The notes under the pieces were generated by a model. The model had not been told where the DNA came from. It searched no databases and worked only from the letters and a program-made list of their open reading frames with translations. This document shows, in pieces, positions 12,995-23,600 of a stretch of 64,000 nt of DNA; position 1 is the stretch's first letter, and every line of letters starts with the position of its first letter. Origin of the DNA: Axinella damicornis (lineage: Eukaryota > Porifera > Demospongiae > Axinellida > Axinellidae). The position numbers and the translations under genes were made by a program. The DNA lies in contig OZ007509.1 in assembly GCA_963931865.1 (NCBI GenBank), positions 17,660,508 to 17,724,507 of the forward strand, given 5' to 3'.

Positions 12995-13570
12995 CAAAAC
13001 CAGAGAGACACACTAGTAGACTATACTCCGCTCGTTTGTTCACACTGCCATTATCTTTCTCCGTACACTAAATGAATAAATATTTCCGCAAACTATAAAT
13101 TATTCTCCGCGTGACGTGAAATAGATTGCCCATGCCTTAGTACACCCGAGTAGGAGCACATTATGTACTCCGCATACAGATTGCAAGGGGTGATCAATCT
13201 CATAAGTTTCCATGTGTACAATTGCAACTGTCACCTGTTTGTTAGTTTCTCATCCTGGAAACTCAACATGGGTGCATGTGCAGGTAAAACAATTGCACAC
13301 ATGGTGTATTAGACATTGGTTTGTGTTCTGGAAAACATGGACAATGCTCCGCTCCTCTAGCTGCCTAAAAGAGCACCCATTCACCCAACTATTCAAAGAG
13401 GTGAGGGAGCAACTACAAGGCAGTTTTGGTGATTTCAGTGCCACAATAACCTGATTTTGTCAAGAGCAGTTGACTGAACGCAAATTTCCATCTACTCAGG
13501 ATAGCGATGCAAATCTCCGTGGCTCTGTTCTCTCACTCTTCCTCACCTCTCTGCAGCTGCAGCTGCTGCC

Positions 13571-13762
13571 CGTATCTTTCCTCGAGTCAGTAGAGGTCAA
13601 GGGCACGTGCATATAATGAGCTTCGAGCTTCGATCAGCCATAGTCATAGAGGATTTGTTGAGTTGGATTTTCTGCACTAAATAAATGCTCTTGTAATCTT
13701 TTCATTGAAGCTCATTATAATATGCACATGACCTTTGACCTCTGCTGACTCGAGGAAAGACG
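13571..13762. mobile_element. Fold-back element, about 190 bp
   Basis: The left arm CCTCGAGTCAGTAGAGGTCA continues through the AATGAGCTTC region. It is mirrored by GAAGCTCATTATAATATGCA, which continues to TGACCTCTGCTGACTCGAGG on the right. Arms of about 60 bases pair with few mismatches around a short loop. There is no coding capacity. Confidence 0.75.
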
Positions 13763-14008
13763 TGAGATGGTTCAATAGGCTAAGCAAGCAACTTTAGCAA
13801 ATGAATAAGCATGTTTAGCTTCTGTGCAAAGGGCTGAAAAAAGGAATTCTGGTTTGAGTCCAGGACCCAGTCCTACGATTGTAGACGGGCATTCCCGTTC
13901 GTGTCTGCATCCACGTCTGAGGCCGTGTCCGTGTCCGTATCCGCGTCCGAGCCCGGCCGTATCCGCTTTTTCCACTTGCCCGCACTCCTGATAGCTGTTC
14001 AACACTGG

Positions 14009-14191
14009 TTGCAAGGGGACACTATAAACAGTGGACCCGGGGACCCGGGATCCGAGGATCTTCAGCTGTTACGGGAGACAGAAATGCAACTACAAACTCA
14101 TGGTTATATCATTGCCTGGAGTATGAAAGCCCGGTCCCGGGCCCTTGGGTCCCCGGTCCCAGGTCCTCGGGACCACTGTATATAGAGTCCC
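14009..14191. mobile_element. GC-rich fold-back element
   Basis: The left arm has ACAGTGGACCCGGGGACCCG and the right arm has CGGTCCCAGGTCCTCGGGAC, ending in CACTGTATATAGAGTCC. The left flank GGACACTATAAACAGTGG mirrors the right flank. The arms are imperfect. It is non-coding. Confidence 0.6.
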
Positions 14192-14343
14192 TGTTGCAAG
14201 TTGCTGCTGGTAGTGCAAGCTAAGTATTTACCATTCGTTCCAATTAACACACATGCCATGTGGCAACCATGCTCCAACCATGCTATTGTGTGTCCGTTTG
14301 TTTATCCCTACACCCTTACACCCCCTACACGAGTCTATGATAG

Positions 14344-15375
14344 TGTTGTCCAGTTACACATGACCATTCACCTAATAACCATTCACCTAATCTGGTTAGC
14401 TACTTAGGGAAGTCCCAGGGACTCTCCCCACTTATTAAACCCAGCCAACCAAATACCAATAGCTGATACTAGACGAATGCAGAACATTGTGGGGCGAGCC
14501 TGAGCCAGTACAGTTGTCGAATGTGCATGGAGCACTTGCATGCGCATATGCATGTGCACATGCATGTGCACACATGATGTGCATGACTGTCAGTGCATGT
14601 CATCAGAATGTGACGGAGAGCATAGTACAACTTAAGGACACAGATCACACCAGAAGTTATGACACTAAAAATACACCCGTGCACTTCACAGCAACTGTGA
14701 ATCAGGTTAGCTGAAGCAGTCTGGTAGCTAGGTAGGTCCAGGAGAGCTCTCTGTCTTTGTTGTCGCCACCGGAGGGCGACTTTCTTATTCAGGCTCTGCT
14801 GATGCCAGATCTGTCATGACTGGTCACAGTCAGCCAGTGGGTTACGTGTTACCAAGCGCAGGCCAGTCAAGTTCCCATCCTCTGGCAATAGCTGAAGCAG
14901 CAGTCTAACACACCGTGATGGTTTTAATATAGCTATGCATGCAGTATTAAAGCCTGCATGCATGCTAGCTTGTTAGCTGCTACACACCATGATGTGCTCT
15001 GCATGCAGGACATGAGATCGCTTGAAGCACTCTCCCCGTCTTCATGAAATGCTTTAGCCCCTCACCGCGCGCTATAGTCTCCATCCTTGTTGAGGTAGAC
15101 CGTTCAGTTCGTGTCTCAGTCGTTTCGGACGTTGCACTGCTGTTCGAGTTCGCTTGTGGTTTGAATTAACGCATGACGCAATGACACGCAAAATACGAGC
15201 AGGAAGTGATTTACGGCACGACGTACGATAGATATAAAGAAATAAATAAATATATGGAAAATTCACAGCAAACTCGTCTATGTGGGGCTCGCTCAGGCTC
15301 GCCCCAATAATGTTGTCCAGGTACACATTACCGGCTGGCTAGTTACTAAGGGAAGTCCCAGGGACTCTCCCCACT
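14344..15375. mobile_element. Composite inverted-repeat element between direct repeats
   Basis: The block GTTGTCCAG(T/G)TACACAT, followed by GGGAAGTCCCAGGGACTCTC, occurs as a direct repeat at 14344-14430 and 15311-15375. Between them an inverted pair GGGGCGAGCCTGAGC lies near 14491 and 15282, next to an ACATTGT-like border. The same GGCGAGCGTGAGCGAGCC ends border the insertion at 58524-59153. GGGAAGTCCCAGGGACT also recurs near 16794, 16870 and, inverted, 16945. No transposase frame is seen. Confidence 0.5.
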
Positions 15376-15426
15376 GCTAAGTTTTACAAGTAATAAAAAA
15401 CATTACAAATGTAGCAGGATGTAGGA

Positions 15427-16039
15427 TAGCCTCGAACCCAGGCGCAGAGGAGGGGAAAAAGAGCGCCTGGTATCCACTGTTTGCGCATGCGCTTATTTAT
15501 TACATAAAACCACGTGGATTTATGCAGATGACGTCGCAAAACTATCCAAGTGTAAACAATGACGTCCATACCACACAACGAAACCACAAAGACATGATCG
15601 CAGCTTTGACTCTCATGTTTGGAACTTGGTCTGTCATCAGTGCCATGAGGGATGAGACTACAATGACTACGCTGTCATCTCGGGCAAGCTTCACATCAAA
15701 CACGAACGGAATAACACAATGACTTACCAAAACCAGTGCGTAGATAGAGTCTCTTCGTATACTCACTTCAGAGATGCCCTCTGCTGGGGTTTGAGCGTCA
15801 TCGCTGCACACCCAAGTCGCTGAAGGTACGAAACAGCCTTGTCTACATCTTGAATAAAGTCGCCATTATTGACAAAATACGATCGTGATACGGTAACGAA
15901 CACGTATCTGACGTCAACAAGCCACGGGAATGACGCGGTCTTATCCAGGATTCCCGGAATGTCGGGAAATTAAGTGCATGCGCAAACAGTGGATACCAGG
16001 CGCTCTTTTCCCCCTCCTCCGCGCCTGGGTTCGAGGCTA
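15427..16039. mobile_element. 613-bp element with about 65-base inverted ends
   Basis: The left end starts TAGCCTCGAACCCAGGCGC and continues through GAGCGCCTGGTATCCACTG to TTTGCGCATGCG. The right end is the near-perfect complement and finishes GCCTGGGTTCGAGGCTA. The first bases match the short hairpin family, so this looks like a longer relative of it. The interior has short open frames on both strands with no transposase motif. Confidence 0.8.
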
Positions 16040-17380
16040 GATGTAGGGATACCAGAACGGCAAAAAGTAAGGAAACAAGAGGGATGATCGAACATAACAG
16101 TGAAGTATACAACCCCCCCCCCCCCCCCCCCCCCCCACAGAGATCTTCTTCCATATATACATGTACAATGATAAAAGATATGTGAAGACTTGGAGGTAGC
16201 GAAAAAGCGATGGGACGTTGCACTGCTCGGTTGAAAATGCTGCTGTTTCGTGCGAAAACCATCGTGACAGATTGAGGCAACATTGAGCTAAGTTGTCTGA
16301 AGAAGAAAGAAGAAGAAGAAAGAAAGAAAAACAATTTGCCCGTTTTGCGAGTACCTGGTGTGGTACTTTCGCGACGGTTTTTCGCGACGCGAGGAGTCTT
16401 GTTGGTCATGAAAACACTCGAAGATGAACGGTATGTGGTTATAAAGGCTTATAAGTGTAAGATTTGGAGAGATTCTTTTGTATTAGCATATTGCGTGTAC
16501 GTGGTATCCCTACATACAGAGTCTACTGACTCTGTGATTAAACCCAGCCACCAGGCTAAACCAGATCCCAATAGCTGATATAATGTACACCAGTCTAGCC
16601 GCTAGCCCCTGTCCGCCCGGCCGATCTAGCGGGCGCGGCTTCGCGGAGGGCGGAGAGGGTCTAGCAAACATTGCACTTGATCACGTCGCCGCGTGCCCAC
16701 TTGACGGCCGGGCGTGCCCACTTGACGGCCGGGCGGAGAGGGGGGCTAGTGGCTAGTGGCTAGACTAAATGTACACATGACCATTCACTAAGGGAAGTCC
16801 CAGGGACTCTCCCCACTTATTCAACCCACCACCTGGCTATCCAAAAGATGAATACCCAATAGCGATATAGAAGTCCCAGGGACTCCCCCCACTGCCAAGT
16901 GAACAGGGCAGTGCAGAGGTCAAATGGAGGTGGGGAGTGGGGAGAGTCCCAGGGACTTCCCTTCACCACCTCTATTATCTATGCCTTCACAAGCAGGACA
17001 AACCCTGATCAGGCCAATCAATAATAATTTAATCAGCATTGCATGAGCCAGTTATGACCATCACAGTGAGATCCATGTACCTCACTTTTTTACAAGCACT
17101 TTTATTAATGGTGGGTGAGGTAAGGTCACTAAGTCTGTGTGTAGATTAGAGCACAAAAACCTGTAGCTAGGGTGTACATAGCTTTAATAAGCTCAAAGAC
17201 TGACCTCCAATCATGCAGGGCTGGCACTGCCCCACTTTTTGGCACCACTTCAAATAAAATGTGGCAAACTTCAAGCCTCGATTCTCGTGCATGGTCAGCG
17301 CTGTGCTGGTACTCCAGACAGACCAGTTATGGCATCTGTTTCTCGTACTAGTTCTGGGCCTACCATTGAAACTAACATAA
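16040..17380. other. Intergenic with repeat fragments, no gene seen
   Basis: It holds a run of 24 C at 16113-16136, an (AAG)n-like tract near 16300-16330, repeated GGGAAGTCCCAGGGACT blocks near 16794, 16870 and 16945 (inverted), and a direct repeat of CGTGCCCACTTGACGGCCGG near 16695-16730. A long minus-strand open frame over 15843-16409 runs through the poly-C and (TTC)n tracts and is not a credible protein. Confidence 0.5.
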
Positions 17381-17990
17381 ACTAGAGGTGTTCATAGAAC
17401 ACATACCCCGCGCTGTCATGAACGTCTACAGGCCAGGATGCATGCAGTGCAGCTACAATCAACGTGACATCTCTGCAGATGCGCATCGAACAGCTATCGC
17501 GTATACTGTGTTCGTGTATGGCCATATCCAAGGTGTGGGAGTGACCGCTTACCGTATATACTGGAGAGGTGGAGCCAAATGTTACGAATAATAGGAAATA
17601 GCTGGAAAAAACAGCCGAAACAATAGCCACGATGCCTGTGAAGTACATAGATCGTGAGAAAACACTGTTTCCTAGCGGTCATCTCGAAGCATGAAGTTTC
17701 CAAATGCACCGTGTGTCCTGTTCTTGATGGGACTCTGAGGTCACGAAGAGGTGGAGCCAATGTTATGAATAGTTATGAAAAGTAGGAAATAGCCGAAATA
17801 CAGCGAAACAGAGCGACTTGACTTCAGTCAGGTACACAGAGCAGTTTTTTGCTATTTGCTATTGTTTGACTCCATTTCGATGGTTTATGAGGGTCTATGT
17901 GGCGAGATTTCAATTTTTTTCGAGTCACAGACTGACAGACAAAACCGATTGCTTAACCCCACTTCGCGCATGCGCGCGCGGGGTAATTAA
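17381..17990. repeat. Dispersed repeat, about 610 bp, second copy at 58.2-59.6 kb
   Basis: The block from ACTAGAGGTGTTCATAGAAC to CGCATGCGCGCGCGGGGTAAT is repeated with high identity at 58181-59580. There, part of it is tandemly duplicated and a separate element is inserted. The repeat contains GTGTATGGCCATATCCAAGG and CACTGTTTCCTAGCGGTCAT. No coding frame is shared between the copies. The copy here lies just downstream of the DED gene on that gene's strand. Confidence 0.8.
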
Positions 17991-18003
17991 ATTCGTAGGG
18001 ATG

Positions 18004-18462
18004 CTACGAAAGCGCTTCCTGATCGCTAAAAAAACATGCGAAGAAAACCTTCGCGCCTCTGCCGACCCGTGAAGCGCCTCCGGGCACCTCACATATTATC
18101 ATAGATGATGCAGGTGTCTCTAGCTCACCCTGTTGGTATTCCTCAGAGCCCGTGCTGCTGTCCAGTAGCGCTGCATACAGCAAGTGCCCTTGATTCCTCC
18201 CCGGTTTCGACCTCTTCATGAACTCTTTCACCAGGTTCACCAAATCCCAACGATCGATGTCTTTGGCAACCTGAATTAACCCCGCCGGATTACTGGCAGA
18301 GAAAACGCCATCCATCTCGAGCTTCGACAGAACGATCAAGGCTGATTCATCTCGATATAGTTGCCTGCAGTGGTGCAACCTGATGTACACAAGTGTTTGG
18401 AGGTCCGCTGTACTGATCTGCTGAGAGATACGGTAAACTAGCTGCCTGTACGATGACGCCAT
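18004..18462 (-). CDS. Death effector domain (DED) protein
   Basis: The frame opens at an ATG (18460-18462) and reads MASSYRQLVYRISQQISTAD, then LQTLVYIRLHHCRQLYRDES, then a segment with LSKLEMDGVF and IDRWDLVNLVKEFM. This is the six-helix pattern of DEDs: an N-terminal YR-L-YRIS-Q helix, L-Y/F in helix 2, LE--G in the middle, and the D-RxDL charge triad (DRWDL) near the end, as in FADD and caspase-8. DED proteins act by homotypic contacts in apoptosis and inflammation signalling. The domain fills about residues 1-90. The remaining 60 residues, rich in Ser and Gly, could be a tail. Alternatively, the coding exon may end at a possible splice donor after IICE (about 18083), with a caspase or other effector domain in an exon I could not find. 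Confidence 0.7.
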   Translation of the reverse strand: MASSYRQLVYRISQQISTADLQTLVYIRLHHCRQLYRDESALIVLSKLEMDGVFSASNPAGLIQVAKDIDRWDLVNLVKEFMKRSKPGRNQGHLLYAALLDSSTGSEEYQQGELETPASSMIICEVPGGASRVGRGAKVFFACFFSDQEALS

Positions 18463-18590
18463 GCCTTGCTAGACTCGACTCAGAAGCAATATTATGGTCA
18501 GAGTATATTATTGCTCTGCTTATGTTTAGGTATAGGTACCGGAAACGCGCGCGCATCTAGAACCTGCCCTGGCCCTAACCCATTGCCCTG

Positions 18591-18855
18591 CTTCCTGCCG
18601 GACCAATATCCACTTCGTACTGCTGATTGCGTTGACCTTGCAAATTCAAAGCAGCACTTGGTGGGTTTCTAATTGAGTTATGGTCAGCAACGCTACCAAT
18701 GCACGTGCAGCAAACTGCTGTGTACACTACTACTAGTATTGACCATAACTCAATTAGAAACCCACCAAGTGCACAGCACTTCCCACTTTGAATTTGCAAG
18801 GTCAACACAATCAGCAGTATATCATACCCGACGTGGATATTGGTCCGGCAGGAAG
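18591..18855. repeat. Fold-back repeat with CTTCCTGCCGGACCAATA ends
   Basis: The left arm (about 18591-18687) runs from CTTCCTGCCGGACCAATATC through TGACCTTGCAAATTCAAAG to AATTGAGTTATGGTCA. The right arm (about 18742-18855) is its complement and ends GGTCCGGCAGGAAG. Related ends recur at 19600-19720 and near 57935 and 58145-58175 (GACGGACCAATAACCACTTC), so this is a dispersed family. Confidence 0.7.
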
Positions 18856-19177
18856 TGCATGTAGAACCGAAATTTGGGGGGACGTACTTTCGACTTAGCC
18901 CTGTTCCTAGTCTCTTCCACTCGCACGAATAGTCTGGTTTTCCCAGACCCACCCGCGAGGAAGGGGGCTGTAAGCACAAGTAGAAGAGATCCAAATGATG
19001 TAAGTGTGTTGTATGTAATGATGTAATGTATATTGTATGTAATTACTGCATGTGTAATCATTATGTAATCCCGACGATGGGGAGTTGTGCTTCATAGGAG
19101 TTATCTTTCTCAATTGTTGGACAGGCAGGTCCATACAATCCTGTCAACTACTGCATACAGCTAATTGGTATGGTATG

Positions 19178-20030
19178 CCGTTTGTGTCAAAACTTGGATT
19201 TTAAAGCATCTTTATGAAACCACATGATCTACACTTAGCCTCATTCCCAGGCCCCGCCCAGCTATTCGTCGCTTGCAGTACGGTTCTTTCGTGCAACCGA
19301 AACGGCGCGCGGGCCTGGGAACGAGGCTAATCTACACTAATATAGACTGACGTTTCCTAAACATCAATCCACATAAGCTTATCAAACATCGATCGACATT
19401 TGCTAAACATCTATCTACAACCGTTTGTGTCAAACTCGAACATCGATCGATGTTTAGTATAAAATTTATGTCGATCAATGTTTAGTAGATTAATGTCGAT
19501 CGATGTTTAGTAAATGTTTCGATCGATGTTTAGCAAATGTCGATCGATGTTTAGCACACAGACCCACGTTTATAAAATTTAGTAAATGATGTGGATATTG
19601 GTCCGGCAGGAAGTACATACTTTAGGTATATAGGTACCGGAAACGCGCACGCATTTAGAACCGGCCTTGGCCCTAACCCATCGCCCTACTTCCTGCTTGC
19701 CAGACCAATAATTAACCACTTCGTCTAGTAAATGTCTATCGATGTTTAGTAAATGTCAATCGATGTTTACACTGGGAGAAATAATAATTATGACATTTCC
19801 TTTATCATGACAGAGCAAGGATATGCCATGGAAACACCACATTTCATTGTGACTGTCCTTCTGCACGATAGGTACTAATATCATGAAGCTGTCCTACTAC
19901 AGGATAGGGCATTATTAGCTAATTAGCATGGTACAGACCGATGTTTAATGTCGATCGATGTTTAGCAAACATTAGTGTAGTCCCATGGTTTTATAAAGAT
20001 GCCTTAAAATCGGAGTTTTGACACAAACGG
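19178..20030. mobile_element. 850-bp inverted-repeat element with internal 20-base repeat array
   Basis: The left end CCGTTTGTGTCAAAACTTGG, followed by ATTTTAAAGCATCTTTATGA, is mirrored on the right by TCATTTATAAAGATGCC-like sequence, ending TTTTGACACAAACGG. Inside are many copies of a GTCGATCGATGTTTAGTAAA unit in both orientations (about 19350-19560 and 19725-19970). A hairpin MITE (19236-19329) and a fragment of the CCGGCAGGAAG repeat (about 19600-19720) are nested inside. No transposase is seen. Confidence 0.75.
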
Positions 20031-20656
20031 TGCGCATTATGGCACTTAATACTGAAAATCGAAACCATGCAGCAACACCCTTCGTGAGGGTGATACGTAC
20101 ATGCAGTAGGCCATGGCACATACATTGTACACAAAACTAACTGTACATGTATGCATGCACAACTATAAACATTTTGAGCCACGTGCACAAGTGTGGCAAT
20201 TATATTTAGCAAAAGTAAAAGTAATGTAGCTAATTTCCTTTAAATTATTTCGTGGTGGATGAATAATGGGTAATGACCAATAATGAGAGCTAGACTAGTG
20301 GAGGATTCATATGCTTCCAGGATCGAGTCGAAACGGTACTAATTTTAAATGGATTCAGGATTGTGACTTAAAACAACGTTCCCCATTGCAATAATCTGTC
20401 TTAGCGTGTCTTGACCTGCAGCTTATACTCACCTATTATATCCGCGTGTCTTCACTGTTTTTCACTCTCCCCCAACTCAACCTTGCAGAAACAGTTAACT
20501 TAATTCTGCAGTCTTTGCTAAACAAGTTAACTATGCTAAAGTACATGTTATAGTAAGGACCACTCACTAAAGATCAATCAAAGGCAAGGGTCTGAGAAAC
20601 AACGTGGTGAATCATTACAACGAATTAAGTAAGAGTGTATACACTAAAGACTAGAG
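20031..20656. other. Intergenic 3' flank of the HMGR-kinase gene
   Basis: No exon or repeat of note was recognised. It lies between the inverted-repeat element and the stop codon of the minus-strand HMGR-kinase gene and probably includes that gene's 3' untranslated region. Confidence 0.4.
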
Positions 20657-23600
20657 CTAGAGTTTAGAGTTTGGTGGTGTTATGAGTGAGGTAAAACTGC
20701 CAGCAGAGATTTGATCGCAGATGTAGCTGAAGAGTGACCTGACCACTCGAGGCAGGAACTGGTAGTCCTTGTACGTGTGTGCCATAGTGTACATTAGCAG
20801 GCGCTGCATGGCAAAGTCTAGACAAGCCAGGTTGAAGACTGACACAAACCTGGAGAGAAAGAGAGGAGGGAGGGAGGGAAGGGAGAGACAGAGAAGGGGA
20901 AAGGGGAGGAGGGAAGGATTAATATTAAGCTGATTACATCACCATCATTGTACTAAAATGACATGGGCTTGTAGTAACAGGAGGTATGGCTGATTTTGGA
21001 AGCAGGAGGACAAGTGGCTAAAGAATCCAACTGCAGACCACATTCAAAGCTAACCTGCTGCTTCATAAGTACACCTTACGGCCCTTAGAATATACGCGTA
21101 AAGTTTTCATTGAACTAGAGACCTCTTACAGTACCTAATGACCCTAGGAGTACTGGTATTGAAACTCTTCATCGGTAAACTCCTGATAGGTGGGACAGAC
21201 ACTTACTGATCCCAGGGACACTCCTTGCCAGAGTAGTACTGCAGATGCTGTCGATAAAACTCCATGAGCTCCAGCCACGTCTTGAGAGGGGTCGAGGGCT
21301 GCAGTGTGAAAGCCAGGAACTCAGCCAGGTCGCGTTGTGGTACGTCGACAGTAGCCAGCTCCCAGTCGTACATGCACATGGTACGGGGGTCAGCGTAGGG
21401 GGTGAACTGCACCCCAGAGGTGGGGGCATCGGCTGTGGTTGTCTGTGTGGAGATAGTATATCTTGAGTTCCCAACCACAAGAAAACAAAGTGCTATGGTA
21501 AACCACTATGTACACAGAGGAGTGAGCCGGACAATGTAGGTCACAAAAGAGCACACTACACAGCCAGAGTAATCAGTACTGATTGTGACATAGATTAGCC
21601 ACCTCAGCTTTCTTGACCACTCGGCCTTTCACTCTGCTATTTACTACCAGCGCTGCTTGCATATGTGCATTGTTGAGCCCCCCATTCCGTGTTGGGTGGA
21701 ATGGGATCTGGACCACACTCACAGGCTGATACTCTGCAAACCACACCCCAGCCAGAGATAGGGAGAGAAGGGCTATAACAGGGCTCACATTCATCAATGC
21801 TGCAAGAATGTTTGTCCTGAATCGATTGTAAGCTAATCCAAATTCTGATTACAAACCCAGCCTTATTGGTACTGGTTTGGAGTTATGTTCTTGGGTGTAG
21901 GATTCGTACCTTATCAGGAGCAGCAATGGATGGTGGTGTGCCGTGAACAGCAGCTGTTTGCAGTGCTCCTTCAATAGTTACCATGGTTACCATGGGGATA
22001 GGGGCTCCCCTCAGGCAGATGTTGCGAGGGTTGCAGTCATTGTGTATCATGGTTCTTGGAGAGGATTCCAGAACACGCCACATTTGAGGGAGGATGGTGA
22101 TGGCACTGTCCATCACCCTGGTCCTGTGGCAAGCGTGGCAGAAGACAGTGATGGATGGTTTGACACACACACAAACATATGGCATACCACATACCCAGAC
22201 CCCAATAAATCCTAACACTTTGTGAATCAGGAGTGGTGGGTTTAAATGCACTTTGGTGGCTCTCCCCACCCATCCAGCGTTTAGCATGCACGTACAATCA
22301 CATGCAAACATGCTACACACACACACACACACACGCACGCACGCACGCATGCATGCACGCACATGCACACAAACACACACACACACACACACCCATACAC
22401 ACACCGTACCTCTCTTCAGTCCAGATTTCAGGAAACTCAGACTTAGCATGATCCAGCAGAGCCCGCCACAGTGTAGCCATGGCAACCATCCTCCTACCCT
22501 CCCTCACCTCCAGCCAGGGCTGAGAGGACAGCCACTCCATCTTGCAGAGGTACTGCGAGTGGACTCTCGCCAGGTCTCGCAGGATGACCTGTGTGGAGCA
22601 GACAAGCCTTCGATGCTTTATAGTGTGGGCCATGCAACGATCTGGCGTAATTTAATGTTGTCAGGTGGAGGTGAATTACACTGTAGTTTACTTCTTGTCT
22701 CTGTAGTGGCATAATCATAACTTCACAACTACCACAGCATGCCAATTGCAATATTTGACTAGCATTGCTTCAATTTGCTTGGTACTCCAGTTCCTTAAGG
22801 TAGGAAACATGGGTACCGCGATCTCCGAAACCAAGTTGATGGATAAATGGGCAGCATTAAAGCGTACACAAGTTTCAGCAATGCTTTGCATCAAACTGCT
22901 CCCTCTGCTTGAAAATGCCCTAAAACTCAATTTTAAGGCCCTCTACGAAAATGAAAATTTGGACCCTCTCCAAGGCCCCACCCACACTCCATCAATACAC
23001 ACACAAAACAGGCCCAAAAACTACGGATGGATTTACCACCTGCTCTCCTCAGTTGCAGGCTACAGCCCAAAACTCACTGCCGCCCTCAAAAACAGAGGTT
23101 TGGCTACCCTAGGCTTCCAAAAAAAATTCCACGCACACCAACTAAAACCGACCAAAGCCAAGGCCAGTTTCCATGAGGTCAACCTACCTCTGCAAAACTA
23201 GGGATGCTTTTCCACGTTCACCTCTCGGTTACAGAGTTTTGGCCACACATCTACTGCCTCTCACCAGCCCAGTCCAGCTACCAAACCAGCCAAATTCGCC
23301 CTAACACAAAAATGGGCGGGGCCTGTAATGCCGAAAGGTCAACTCTCTAGAGTACCTTGGCCAGGGAGCTGTCAGAGGCTGTTCACTTTCCAGGCTGTTC
23401 TTCGGCCACTTCAGCAGCCCAACAAACATTCTGCTCACTCGACCTAGCTATTCACACTCAGATATATAGCCCATCGATACATTCAATAAGCCAGAATAGC
23501 TTCTTACGTAAAAAAAAAGAAAAAGAAAAAAAAAGAGTGTTCTAACAAATCTTCAAAGTACCGCACGGCCACATCAGAGTACCGATTTGAAACTTGAAAG

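Noticed and set aside
15843..16409. 188-codon minus-strand frame
   Set aside because: It spans a poly-C run (poly-Gly) and TTC repeats and overlaps a transposon end. No family similarity.
19350..19970. CRISPR-like array of GTCGATCGATGTTTAG units
   Set aside because: The genome is eukaryotic, units occur in both orientations with irregular spacing, and the array is inside a transposon-like element.
21573..21797. Extra exon of the HMGR-kinase gene ([20 protein letters not shown] frame)
   Set aside because: Exons 10 and 11 already join in phase 0, and the catalytic loop and DWE motif have usual spacing without it. No good donor follows it.
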